This document shows, in pieces, positions 1 through 7,826 of a DNA stretch of 64,000 nucleotides (its first letter is position 1; the number at the start of each line of letters is the position of its first letter). This stretch comes from an uncultured Alphaproteobacteria bacterium (lineage in GTDB: Bacteria > Pseudomonadota > Alphaproteobacteria > HIMB59 > GCA-002718135). The notes beneath the pieces are model-generated. The model ran no database searches, was not told where the DNA came from, and worked only from the letters and a program-made list of their open reading frames with translations. The stretch lies in NCBI GenBank assembly GCA_902621165.1, contig CACNKX010000001.1, positions 108,839 to 172,838 on the forward strand. The letters are read 5' to 3'. Made by a program: the position numbers and the translations under genes.

Positions 1-1123
1 CTCTTATATCAGTAATGATATCTAAGTCTTTCAAAGTAAATAAACCATCTAAGAAATATGGAGACATATCTTTTGCTCTATTAAATAAATCTTCTTTCTC
101 AATTATATCTTGCATTGCTAAACCTGCTGCCATTGAAACAGGTATGGCAGAATAAGTATAACCATGAAAAAATTCTATAGCTCCTGTAGGTGAAGCATCA
201 ACAATAGTATCATAGATATGATCACGTGAAGCTACTGCTCCTAAAGGTACGACACCATTAGTAATTGCTTTAGCCATTGTCATTATATCAGGACAAACGT
301 CAAAAGCTTGCGCTGCAAATGGAGCACCCATTCTTCCCCAGCCAGTAATAACTTCATCAAAAATTAAAAGAATTCCGTGTTTGTCACAAATTTCTCTTAG
401 TCTTTTTAAATATCCTTTTGGCGGAACTAAAGTTCCTGTTGATCCTGCTACTGGCTCAACAATACATGCAGCAATATTTTCAGCACCTATGTTACCAGCA
501 ATCCTTTCAAGATCATCTGCTAGATCAGCACCTGTTTCAGGTTCGCCTTTTACAAATAAATTTTCAGGTAAATGAGTATGTCTTAGATGATGAACATTTG
601 GCATGAGAATATTTGAGAAAGTTTTTCTATTAGCAATCATTCCACCAACAGAAATTCCGCCAATATTCATTCCATGATAACCTCTTTCTCTTCCTACTAT
701 GTGAGATCTATGACCTTCTCCTTTTGCTTTAAAATATGCTATGGCCGTTTTAATTGCTGTTTCAACAGCTGATGAACCACAAATAGTAAAAAATATTTTA
801 TTTAAATCTTCGGGTGTATGTTTTGAAACTTTTCTAGCTAAATCAAATGAACCACCAAAACCTTGTTGAAATGGTTGAACATAATCTAATTGCTCTAATT
901 GTTTTGATACCGCTTCTCTTATTTCCGGTCTTGAATGACCCGCTGGACTACAAAATAATCCTGAGCTAGCATCAATTAATTTATTTCCATAATGATCAGT
1001 ATAATAAACACCTTCTGCCTTAACCATTAATCTTGGACTATTTTTATAGTCTCTATTAGATGTAAATGGCATCCAATGTTCTTCTAATGAATTAGGTATT
1101 TCAGTTCTTTTTTCTAAGTCCAT
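1..1123 (-). CDS. Omega-amino acid:pyruvate aminotransferase, class III (3' end outside window)
   Basis: PLP-dependent class-III transaminase that moves an omega-amino group (beta-alanine or taurine type substrate) to pyruvate. The ATG is complemented at 1121-1123, and about 374 codons run off the left edge without a stop, so the C-terminus is missing. Visible motifs are the N-terminal HWMPFTSNRDYKNSPRL stretch, GSSAVETAIK, GRERGYHGMNIGGISVGG, the PLP-holding FDEVITGWGRMGAPF, the Schiff-base lysine in MAKAITNGV, and EFFHGYTYSA. These fit the beta-alanine/omega-amino acid:pyruvate clade very well. Taurine:pyruvate aminotransferase (Tpa) is the main alternative and would fit the adjacent phosphotransacetylase and the Xsc gene at 21345-23114, because taurine deamination gives sulfoacetaldehyde. 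Family call is sure; substrate is inference. Confidence 0.9.
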   Translation of the reverse strand, partial: MDLEKRTEIPNSLEEHWMPFTSNRDYKNSPRLMVKAEGVYYTDHYGNKLIDASSGLFCSPAGHSRPEIREAVSKQLEQLDYVQPFQQGFGGSFDLARKVSKHTPEDLNKIFFTICGSSAVETAIKTAIAYFKAKGEGHRSHIVGRERGYHGMNIGGISVGGMIANRKTFSNILMPNVHHLRHTHLPENLFVKGEPETGADLADDLERIAGNIGAENIAACIVEPVAGSTGTLVPPKGYLKRLREICDKHGILLIFDEVITGWGRMGAPFAAQAFDVCPDIMTMAKAITNGVVPLGAVASRDHIYDTIVDASPTGAIEFFHGYTYSAIPVSMAAGLAMQDIIEKEDLFNRAKDMSPYFLDGLFTLKDLDIITDIR

Positions 1124-1172
1124 TTTTTCCTTATTAAAGATTGAGTATATGAAATTATCGATAAATCAAAGA

Positions 1173-1198
1173 ATATTTCTTACACAACAAAGAAATAT
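1173..1198. promoter_or_regulatory. Inverted repeat in the aminotransferase/pta divergent promoter
   Basis: A perfect 9-8-9 inverted repeat (ATATTTCTT, 8-nt spacer ACACAACA, AAGAAATAT) lies centrally in the 117-nt gap between the divergent aminotransferase (start 1123) and the phosphotransacetylase (start 1241). The location suits a dimeric repressor or activator controlling both. No regulator gene is adjacent, so the protein is unknown. A chance AT-rich palindrome cannot be excluded. Confidence 0.4.
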
Positions 1199-1240
1199 CA
1201 TAGGAAAAAATGTAGCAGTGGTATAGAGAGAATAGCAAAT

Positions 1241-2140
1241 ATGAGCAGATTACCAGCAGATCTTAAAAGTAAAGCTTTAGAGACTCCTAACATACCCGCA
1301 GCTGTTGTGTGTCCCAATCAAGAAAGTATCTTATCAGCTGTAATTGAAGGTAAAAATATGAACCTCATCGATCCAACTTTAATTGGAAATAAAAATTTAA
1401 TTGCTGAAACGGCAAAAAATTTAAGTTTGGATATTTCGAATTTTAATATTGTAGAGGCTAAAGATGAAGAGGATAGTGCTTCAATAGCCTGTCAAATTTC
1501 TAATGAAAATAAAAGTAAAATTATAATTAAAGGGAATCTACATACTGACATTTTAATGCGCTCTTATTTAAAAAAAGAATTTAATTTACTTGATGGTAGA
1601 AGATTAAGTCATATTTGGCATATGACTACACCGAAGCTTAAAAAACCCCTTTTTATCACTGATGGCGCCCTGAATGTTTTACCAAGAGTTGATATTAAAT
1701 TACAGATTCTCAAAAATGCTGTTCAGTTTTGTAATAAATTAAACATCAGCAAACCAAAAGTGGCAATTTTATCAGGTACAGAAGATCCGATTGACAGTAT
1801 GCCAAGTTCAGTTGATGCCAAAAAGGTTATGGAACTGGCGTTAGAAGAAAATATTAATGCTTTTATTCATGGACCACTTGCTTTTGATAATGCTGTTTCT
1901 GAAGAAGCGGCCATAATAAAAGGAATCAAAAATGATGTGGCTGGTGATGCTGATATACTATTAGTGCCTAATTTAGAAACTGGAAATTCTTTATCTAAAA
2001 TAATGGTTTATTTTATGAACGCATGTGCTGCAGGAATAGTAATAGGTGGTAAAGTACCAGTTGTGGTTCCTAGTAGAGCAGATAGTAAATATTCTAAACT
2101 TGCATCAATTATGGCAGCTGTTGTTGCTGCAAATAATTAA
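1241..2140 (+). CDS. pta: Phosphate acetyl/butyryltransferase family protein (Pta-like)
   Basis: Cytosolic PTA/PTB-domain enzyme, 299 aa, expected to interconvert acyl phosphate and acyl-CoA. The single domain carries family segments near residues 120-160 (LSHIWHMTTPKLKKPLF, ITDGALNVLPR), about 175 (KVAILSGTEDP), about 205 (FIHGPLAFDNA) and the C-terminal GNSLSKIMVYFMNACAAGIVIG. It lacks the MaoC/hydratase domain found in some bifunctional homologues. It diverges from the omega-aminotransferase. Xsc (21345-23114) releases acetyl phosphate, which such an enzyme would convert to acetyl-CoA, so a role in sulfonate carbon assimilation is plausible. The start is the ATG after GAGAGAATAGCAAAT; no strong Shine-Dalgarno is seen. 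A phosphobutyryltransferase role cannot be excluded. Confidence 0.85.
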   Translation: MSRLPADLKSKALETPNIPAAVVCPNQESILSAVIEGKNMNLIDPTLIGNKNLIAETAKNLSLDISNFNIVEAKDEEDSASIACQISNENKSKIIIKGNLHTDILMRSYLKKEFNLLDGRRLSHIWHMTTPKLKKPLFITDGALNVLPRVDIKLQILKNAVQFCNKLNISKPKVAILSGTEDPIDSMPSSVDAKKVMELALEENINAFIHGPLAFDNAVSEEAAIIKGIKNDVAGDADILLVPNLETGNSLSKIMVYFMNACAAGIVIGGKVPVVVPSRADSKYSKLASIMAAVVAANN

Positions 2141-2159
2141 TAAATAAATTTTAAGTCAA

Positions 2160-3017
2160 ATGCTTTTAAGACATTACTTTTTAATTTTAATAATTACTTT
2201 TTTATTTGGAAGTGCTTACCCAGTTCAGAAAGTTATTTTTAATGAAAATGTACCCCCATTATTAATGGGAAGTTTAAGAATGTTAGTGGTTTTTATAAGC
2301 CTTTCACCTTTTTGGAGATTTAGAATTCCTGAAAAAAAATACTGGCTACCACTTCTCTTTTTTTCAATCTCTATGGGTTTTTTAGCAAATGTCTTTATGA
2401 CATTATCATTAAATGAAGCAAACATAGTTTCTCCAATAATTATTGGTTCTCAACTGGCTGTACCATTTGCAATACTATTAAGCTCATTTTTTTTAAAAGA
2501 AAAAGTAAGTATTAAGAAATGGATGCTAATATTTATTTCTTTTTTTGGTATTATTTTATTGGGCTTTGATCCATTAATAAGAAATGAAATTTATGCGTTA
2601 ATCTTAATTACCTTGATGGCATTCTTCTATGCTAGTGCACAAGTATTTTCTAGATACCTAAAAGATTTAGAAGTCACACTCACAAATGCGGTAATGGGAT
2701 TAATTGGATTTATATTATTAATTGTCTCATCATCAATATTTGAAGGACAAACATTAAATGAAATAAAAAATATTAGTTTTCAGTCATGGTTATTAATTTT
2801 ACACTCCGGTATATTTGTTTCAATCGCTGCACACATGTCGATGTTCTATTTATATAGGATGTATCCTGTAAATAGAGTATTTCCATTTTACGCTTTATTT
2901 CCTGTATTTGGCGTGTTGTTAACATTTATAATTTTTTATGAAATACCAACTTTAATTACTTTTATTGGTGGTATAATTGTAATCGTAGCAACTTATTTTA
3001 TAAATAAAGAAAATTAA
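2160..3017 (+). CDS. EamA/DMT-family inner-membrane transporter
   Basis: A 285-aa, strongly hydrophobic protein with about ten predicted transmembrane segments in two five-helix halves (EamA repeats), the first half ending near residue 135 (FFGIILLGFDP). Early FLFGSAYPVQKVIF and mid-protein FFYASAQVFSRYLK are typical of drug/metabolite-transporter superfamily proteins. It begins 19 nt after pta on the same strand and is probably co-transcribed. The substrate is unknown. The context invites the idea of exporting a by-product of amino-sulfonate breakdown, but nothing in the sequence shows this. Confidence 0.85.
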   Translation: MLLRHYFLILIITFLFGSAYPVQKVIFNENVPPLLMGSLRMLVVFISLSPFWRFRIPEKKYWLPLLFFSISMGFLANVFMTLSLNEANIVSPIIIGSQLAVPFAILLSSFFLKEKVSIKKWMLIFISFFGIILLGFDPLIRNEIYALILITLMAFFYASAQVFSRYLKDLEVTLTNAVMGLIGFILLIVSSSIFEGQTLNEIKNISFQSWLLILHSGIFVSIAAHMSMFYLYRMYPVNRVFPFYALFPVFGVLLTFIIFYEIPTLITFIGGIIVIVATYFINKEN

Positions 3018-3024
3018 ATTTTGA

Positions 3025-3792
3025 TTATTTAGCTGTCCATCCTCCATCAATTACTAGTGAGGAACCAGTCATCATTGATGCAGCATCTGAAGCAAGATAC
3101 ACTACGGCACTAGCAATATCACTTTCTGTTGCTACTTTTCCTAAAGGTATGTTTTCAATTACAGATTTTTTAAAACTTTTATCTTTAAAAAATTTTTTGA
3201 CCATTGGGGTTTCCACAAATGTGGGACAAACGGAATTAACTCTAATATTGTGCTTAGCCAAATCAATAGCCATCCCTTTGGTAAGACCTTCAACACCAAA
3301 CTTAGTCATATTATAAACACTTCTAAGAGGAGCTCCTACTTTACCTAACTGAGAAGAGATATTTATTATTGATCCACCAATTTTTTTTCTATTTTTTGAT
3401 TTAAGCATAACTTTTGTGGCTAATTGAGCAATATCGAATGACGCTTTAATATTAAGATCAACCACTTCACTCATATCTTTTCTTTTAATTTTGGTGAAAT
3501 ATTCAGGTCTATTTGTGCCAGCATTATTTACTAATATGTCTAATTTATTGATTTCAGAAAATATTTTTTTTATTTCTTTTAAATTTGTTACATCACACAC
3601 ATAATAACTACATTTCTTTTTGAGTTTTTTAATTTTGTTTTGAACAATTAAAAGATCTTTCTCTGTACGACTAAGAATAATTACATTTGCACCTGCTTCT
3701 GCTAACGCTATAGCACATGCTTTACCTATGCCTTTGCCTGACCCTGTCACAAGAGCAGTCTTATTTTTTATATTTAAATTTTTTAGAAACAT
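3025..3792 (-). CDS. SDR-family NAD(P)-dependent oxidoreductase
   Basis: Short-chain dehydrogenase of normal length (255 aa). It has the Rossmann cofactor motif TGSGKGIG near residue 17, NNAG near 90, the catalytic Ser in INISSQLGK near 145, the YNMTK Tyr/Lys pair near 160, and the C-terminal GSSLVIDGGW. It is the last gene of the ABC transporter operon, 13 nt after the HAD-fold gene. It probably oxidises a hydroxyl of the imported sugar, polyol or related compound. HpsO, an SDR of dihydroxypropanesulfonate catabolism, is an alternative worth testing because an HpsN-like gene lies 12 kb away. Substrate is not determinable from sequence. Confidence 0.88.
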   Translation of the reverse strand: MFLKNLNIKNKTALVTGSGKGIGKACAIALAEAGANVIILSRTEKDLLIVQNKIKKLKKKCSYYVCDVTNLKEIKKIFSEINKLDILVNNAGTNRPEYFTKIKRKDMSEVVDLNIKASFDIAQLATKVMLKSKNRKKIGGSIINISSQLGKVGAPLRSVYNMTKFGVEGLTKGMAIDLAKHNIRVNSVCPTFVETPMVKKFFKDKSFKKSVIENIPLGKVATESDIASAVVYLASDAASMMTGSSLVIDGGWTAK

Positions 3793-3805
3793 TTGATCTG
3801 ATTAT

Positions 3806-4465
3806 TTACAATGAAAAAATAGATTGATCTAATAAATTCATTTTTTTATTACACATTTGAAAACTATCTTCCAAATGGTAATTACCTGGAAACCCAATGC
3901 ATTTAATTCCAGCACTTACGGCAGAATTACTACTTTCTTCAGTATCCTCTATTGCGAGACAATCTTCTGGCTGTAAATTTAATTTATCCAATGTAACTTT
4001 ATAAATTTCTGGATGTGGTTTTTCATTTTTAACAAATGATTTATTACCAATGAATTCAAATTCTTCTTTTGAAATTTGACCAGAAAGACTTTCAAATACT
4101 GCATCGACATTATTTAAAGTTGTGGAAGTTGAGAAAGCAAGTTTGATATTATTATCTTTTGTATACTTAATTATTTCATCAACACTCTTTCTTAATTTTT
4201 GTTTATTCTGAATAATGTACGAGCTAAAGATTTCTGTTTTTCTATTTCTAATTTGTGAAGCATTTACATTAACATTATTTTTTTCAGCAAAATCTTCTAC
4301 TCTTTTTGTCCCACCAGATTTTTTTAACAACATCTTATAATCTTGCTCATCCCAATACCAATCAAGTCCAGCTTCTTTAAAAGCTTCATTAAATGAGTTA
4401 CGTTGAATGTTAGAAGATTCAATTAGTGTCCCGATAGATCCAAATAAAAGTGCTTTGTATTTCAT
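3806..4465 (-). CDS. HAD-superfamily (CbbY-like) protein with degenerate catalytic motif I
   Basis: A 219-aa HAD-fold protein with a CbbY/beta-phosphoglucomutase-like layout: cap domain from about residue 15 to 85, then the core. Motif II (AFSTST), the motif III lysine (KNEKPHPEIY) and motif IV (AIEDTEESSNSAVSAG) are present. Motif I reads LFGSIGTL where phosphatases have xFDxDGTL, so both the nucleophile Asp and the general acid/base Asp are absent. The codons are GGA and ATC in clean sequence, so this is not an obvious reading error. It lies in the ABC importer operon, between the second permease gene and the SDR. It may be a non-hydrolytic sugar-phosphate-binding protein, or an enzyme using another mechanism. 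Phosphatase activity should not be assumed. Confidence 0.8.
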   Translation of the reverse strand: MKYKALLFGSIGTLIESSNIQRNSFNEAFKEAGLDWYWDEQDYKMLLKKSGGTKRVEDFAEKNNVNVNASQIRNRKTEIFSSYIIQNKQKLRKSVDEIIKYTKDNNIKLAFSTSTTLNNVDAVFESLSGQISKEEFEFIGNKSFVKNEKPHPEIYKVTLDKLNLQPEDCLAIEDTEESSNSAVSAGIKCIGFPGNYHLEDSFQMCNKKMNLLDQSIFSL

Positions 4466-4483
4466 AAGATTAGAAATTTATTA

Positions 4484-5365
4484 TTATCCTTTTACTGCTC
4501 CAGCAGTTAAACCACTTATTAATTGTCTTTGGAAAAACATGATTATCATAAAAAGTGGTGCTGTTGCTGAAACAACACTTGAGACTGCCCACATATAATT
4601 TCCACTATGTTCAATTGTGCCCAAATAAGCATTAATTTTAGGGACCATAGTATAATTCTGTTGATTTAAAAGAAGTGAAGTAACTGTAAAATCATTATAG
4701 GCTAACATCATACTGAATAAACCTGCTGTAACAACTCCAGGCCACATAACAGGCATTATAACAAAGCGAAACGCTTGAAAATATGAACAACCATCAATTA
4801 GTGCGCTTTCATCTAACTCTTTAGGAACTGTTTTAAAGAAGGAATAAAGTAACCATAATGTAAAGGGTTGATTGATTGCAACTAAAACAATTATGGTAGT
4901 TGGAAGTATGCCCCAAACGTTCAATTGGAAGAAGGGAAACAGATAACCAGAAACTAATGTAATGTGTGGCATCGCTCTAAAAATCAAGGCAGCTATTAAA
5001 ATCCAAAAAGTATATTTATATGTCGATCTAGACAAAGCATAAGCACCTAATGTTCCTAAAAATAAAGAGATCGTAACAACTGAAACAGTAATAATAATTG
5101 TGTTCATTGTTGCTTTCCAAAACTCACCTTCAGTCCAAGACTCTACATAAGCCTTGACTGTAGAAGTATCTCCTGTTTCAATTAAAGTATTAACTCCTGT
5201 GACTGCAAACATCCAATCAGCTCTTGAGAAAAAGTCAGCTTTTACTTTAAATGATCCCCAAAAGGTCCATATAAAAGGAAACACGGAAACAATTAACCAA
5301 GCAAGAATAAAAAAACTATTTATTAAAATTAGTTGTTTTGAGTATCTATTAATTTTTGATTCCAT
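4484..5365 (-). CDS. Carbohydrate ABC transporter permease (MalG-type, CUT1)
   Basis: Inner-membrane permease of 293 aa with about six transmembrane helices. The EAA loop that contacts the ATPase appears as ELDESALIDGCSYFQAFRFV near residue 195. The C-terminus FFQRQLISGLTAGAVKG is the usual ending of MalG-type permeases. It has an extended periplasmic loop after the first helix (about residues 40-80). It pairs with the permease at 5367-6395, from which it is separated by one base. The ligand is presumably a sugar, polyol or similar polar solute. Confidence 0.92.
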   Translation of the reverse strand: MESKINRYSKQLILINSFFILAWLIVSVFPFIWTFWGSFKVKADFFSRADWMFAVTGVNTLIETGDTSTVKAYVESWTEGEFWKATMNTIIITVSVVTISLFLGTLGAYALSRSTYKYTFWILIAALIFRAMPHITLVSGYLFPFFQLNVWGILPTTIIVLVAINQPFTLWLLYSFFKTVPKELDESALIDGCSYFQAFRFVIMPVMWPGVVTAGLFSMMLAYNDFTVTSLLLNQQNYTMVPKINAYLGTIEHSGNYMWAVSSVVSATAPLFMIIMFFQRQLISGLTAGAVKG

Positions 5366-5366
5366 A

Positions 5367-6395
5367 TTATCTTTCTGTCCTAAATTCTCTCCATGTTCTT
5401 ATAAGTACTGGTGTTAGTAGAATTGCTACACCAATGATAGTTAACATAGATGTTGCTCCTGCAGACCCAAATAACATTTTGTTTTCACTTCTTAAGTCGT
5501 TATAAATCATCCAAGAAAGTGATTGAGCAACTCCTTCAGCAGCAAACCCAATTATTGGCTCAAGAACCCTAAAATTATCCATTAGACAAATTAATATAAT
5601 AAATGTTGCTACCGGATAAAGATGTGGAATAACAATGTGTCTGACTCGTTCATATCTTGAGGCGCCATCTATGATCGCTGCTTCAATTGGATCTTGAGGA
5701 ACAGTTTGTAATGCAGCATAAAAGACAACAAAAGCAAATGGTGTATTGTGCCAAATCCCATAAATAATCAGAGTAATCCAAGTCAATTGACTTGAGGACT
5801 TTAGTGATAGGTTTGGATCATCAAATAAGAATTGAATAAATGAACCTAATATTCCCTTAGCATCAATCATCCAAAATAAAACAAGAGATCCAATCAATGG
5901 TGTTACAATCATAGGCAGTATAACACCAAAAATGGTTGGGCCTTTTAAACTTTTTGTAATTGTGTTTACACTTAAAGCAACGATGAAACCTAAAACCACA
6001 ACTGGTGGTGTAACGGCAAAACAAAATGTAAGTGTAAATAAAAGTGCTTTGTAAAAAGGTAAATTTAGTAAGATATCCGTAAACTCAGCTATGGATGAGG
6101 AATTAGTCCAAGCCTCTTTAATTTCATCAAAAGCCAAATGATTTCTATCGCCGTATGTTCCTAAACCATTGAATCTTCCAAGAGGTTGTTCTTCTTGTAA
6201 TTTTGTTGTTGCTTCAATATCAACTTTTGTCTCTGTTTTACATCCAAATGGATCACATTTTTCTACTTCCATTAAAATTTGTTCAGGCTCAATGTGAAGA
6301 GATTGAAAAAAACTAGAAATAATTGGAAGGCCAATAAATAATAGCATTGCCAATCCACTTGGAAAGAAGAACCAAAAAAATGTTCTGTGGGGCAT
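5367..6395 (-). CDS. Carbohydrate ABC transporter permease (MalF-type, CUT1)
   Basis: Inner-membrane permease, 342 aa. The first helix (about residues 8-28) is followed by an unusually long periplasmic loop of about 90 residues containing two cysteines (CDPFGC), then five or six more helices. The EAA loop is DPIEAAIIDGASRYERVRHI near residue 235. It forms the heterodimeric channel with the MalG-type permease. It lies downstream of a strong terminator that follows the binding-protein gene, so it should be expressed at a lower level than that gene. No ATPase gene is present in the operon. Confidence 0.92.
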   Translation of the reverse strand: MPHRTFFWFFFPSGLAMLLFIGLPIISSFFQSLHIEPEQILMEVEKCDPFGCKTETKVDIEATTKLQEEQPLGRFNGLGTYGDRNHLAFDEIKEAWTNSSSIAEFTDILLNLPFYKALLFTLTFCFAVTPPVVVLGFIVALSVNTITKSLKGPTIFGVILPMIVTPLIGSLVLFWMIDAKGILGSFIQFLFDDPNLSLKSSSQLTWITLIIYGIWHNTPFAFVVFYAALQTVPQDPIEAAIIDGASRYERVRHIVIPHLYPVATFIILICLMDNFRVLEPIIGFAAEGVAQSLSWMIYNDLRSENKMLFGSAGATSMLTIIGVAILLTPVLIRTWREFRTER

Positions 6396-6407
6396 CTATT
6401 TCTTACT

Positions 6408-6441
6408 AAAAAAAAAGTGGAACATAATAATGTTCCACTTT
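6408..6441 (-). terminator. Intra-operon rho-independent terminator/attenuator
   Basis: Between the binding-protein gene and the permease genes, a perfect 12-bp stem (arms 6414-6425 and 6430-6441, 4-nt loop) is followed on the minus strand by a run of Ts encoded by the A-tract at 6408-6416. This is a textbook intrinsic terminator. Its position suits partial read-through, giving abundant binding protein and less permease, as is common in ABC importer operons. Confidence 0.85.
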
Positions 6442-6461
6442 ATCATAAATATTTATACGTT

Positions 6462-7697
6462 TTATAGAAAACCTTGCTCAGTAGCTTTTGCTACATACGC
6501 AGCTTCTACATCCGCTAATGCTTTTTCAGCAGACTCATTTCCTTGAAGGAATTCAACAAGTTCTGTACTCAAAGCACCATGTAATAGACTCATGTATGGT
6601 AAGCTTGGGTAAGGTGTTGCACCTCTATTAGCAGCGTCAACAACTGGTCCTGCTGTATCTCCAGGCGAATAACCATCAATCAACCAAATTGTTGCATTTG
6701 GATTAGCATTTGCCATTTCTGTTGAAGTTGCTGCACCTAAAAGAGCTCTAAAAGATGCTTCTGCATTTTCATCAGAAGTGTTTGTTGCAATTCCAAATCC
6801 ATCCCACCATAGAGTTGTTGCTGGTTTACTTCCACCACCTACAGATGGAGAAGGAGCTAATCTAGTATCAGCTTTAATTGCTTGATCACCTTCATCATCT
6901 AACAATGAAGCTGCACCTGAGTTCCAGATATGCATTAATGCTACATTACCAGACTCCCATTCTTCTTTAACTGCATTTGTATCTTGAGTTAAGAAATCAG
7001 GGTTACTTACTTCTGTTAATCTTTTAAGCATATTAAGAGCAGCTACACCTTTAGCGTTATTTACACTAACTTCAGCTGTTCCAGCTTTAAAGAAATCACC
7101 TCCATGACCTAGGTACATGTTTACAAACTCTTGACCTAAGTTCCATCCAGATTTGAAAGCACCAGCATATGGGTTAGCCATTTTACCAGAAGCTTTAATT
7201 TTTTCTGCAGCCGCAATTACCTCTTCATATGTTGAAGGAACTGCGATACCTAAATCATTAAGAATACTTTCTCTGTACCAAAGATGTTGAGCATTAGCCA
7301 TAAATGCTACTGCATAAATTTTACCATCAATCACGATTTTTTGATTGTCTTGTAATGCACTTCCGTATTTAGCAACTAAATCATCAAGTGGACGAATTAA
7401 GTTATCATTCATTAAAGTTGTAATTGAACCATTAGTTACAAGTTTAGCAGAGAATTCAGCTGGGTTAGCTGAAAGTGCTGCAACTTGTAATTTATTATGA
7501 TCAACGGAATGTGTTACAGAAAAATCTGCATCAGGTCCTGCACAACTTTTTACTTCATCCATGAAAATTCTGTATGTTGTAAATTCGTTTGCTAGAATCT
7601 TTATTGATCCATCTGTTACTCCACAAGGTGAGTGCCCACCGGCATATGCACTTGTGCTAACAAATGTGAACAATAGAGCTATTAATAGTTTTTTCAT
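6462..7697 (-). CDS. Carbohydrate ABC transporter solute-binding protein
   Basis: Periplasmic binding protein of 411 aa (CUT1/SBP family 1). The signal peptide is MKKLLIALLFTFVSTSAYAG, with a probable cut after AYA. Typical segments include ILANEFTTYRIFMDEVKSC, LIRPLDDLVAKYGSAL, AVAFMANAQHLWYRESILND near residue 130 and LWWDGFGIATNTSDENAEA near 300. It is the promoter-proximal gene of the importer operon and diverges from the LacI-type regulator at 7827. The intergenic region holds paired ATTCA-N6-TGAAT sites. The ligand is unknown; regulon context (SnoaL/HpsN genes) suggests it need not be a plain sugar. Confidence 0.92.
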   Translation of the reverse strand: MKKLLIALLFTFVSTSAYAGGHSPCGVTDGSIKILANEFTTYRIFMDEVKSCAGPDADFSVTHSVDHNKLQVAALSANPAEFSAKLVTNGSITTLMNDNLIRPLDDLVAKYGSALQDNQKIVIDGKIYAVAFMANAQHLWYRESILNDLGIAVPSTYEEVIAAAEKIKASGKMANPYAGAFKSGWNLGQEFVNMYLGHGGDFFKAGTAEVSVNNAKGVAALNMLKRLTEVSNPDFLTQDTNAVKEEWESGNVALMHIWNSGAASLLDDEGDQAIKADTRLAPSPSVGGGSKPATTLWWDGFGIATNTSDENAEASFRALLGAATSTEMANANPNATIWLIDGYSPGDTAGPVVDAANRGATPYPSLPYMSLLHGALSTELVEFLQGNESAEKALADVEAAYVAKATEQGFL

Positions 7698-7719
7698 ATA
7701 TTTCCCCTTATTAATAAAG

Positions 7720-7732
7720 TGTGAAATTCACA
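7720..7732. promoter_or_regulatory. Short palindrome upstream of the binding-protein gene
   Basis: TGTGAAATTCACA is a 6-1-6 perfect palindrome lying 23 nt upstream of the binding-protein start. It differs in sequence and spacing from the paired sites at 7770-7805. It may be a second operator or an mRNA-leader hairpin. The TGTGA half resembles a CRP half-site, but the spacing is wrong for CRP. Confidence 0.3.
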
Positions 7733-7769
7733 TTTAAGTATAAATCCTTTATATTGGTATTAGAAAATA

Positions 7770-7805
7770 ATGCAATAATATGAATTGATATTCAAGATTT
7801 TGAAT
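7770..7805. promoter_or_regulatory. Paired operator ATTCA-N6-TGAAT between ABC importer and lacI-type gene
   Basis: Two 16-bp inverted repeats have centres exactly 20 bp apart. The first, 7770-7785, is ATGCAATAATATGAAT (one mismatch in the left arm). The second, 7790-7805, is ATTCAAGATTTTGAAT, a perfect 5-6-5 repeat that extends to 10-bp half sites ATATTCAAGA/TTTTGAATAT with only the centre unpaired. The same architecture recurs at 10416-10453 and 14618-14656. Candidate operator for the adjacent LacI-family protein (autoregulation plus control of the importer). Confidence 0.65.
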
Positions 7806-7826
7806 ATTGAAATGGGGGGATAATTC

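Noticed and set aside
7720..7732. TGTGAAATTCACA as a CRP site
   Set aside because: CRP sites are TGTGA-N6-TCACA; here the half-sites are separated by only 3 nt, so CRP binding is unlikely. Kept only as a low-confidence palindrome.
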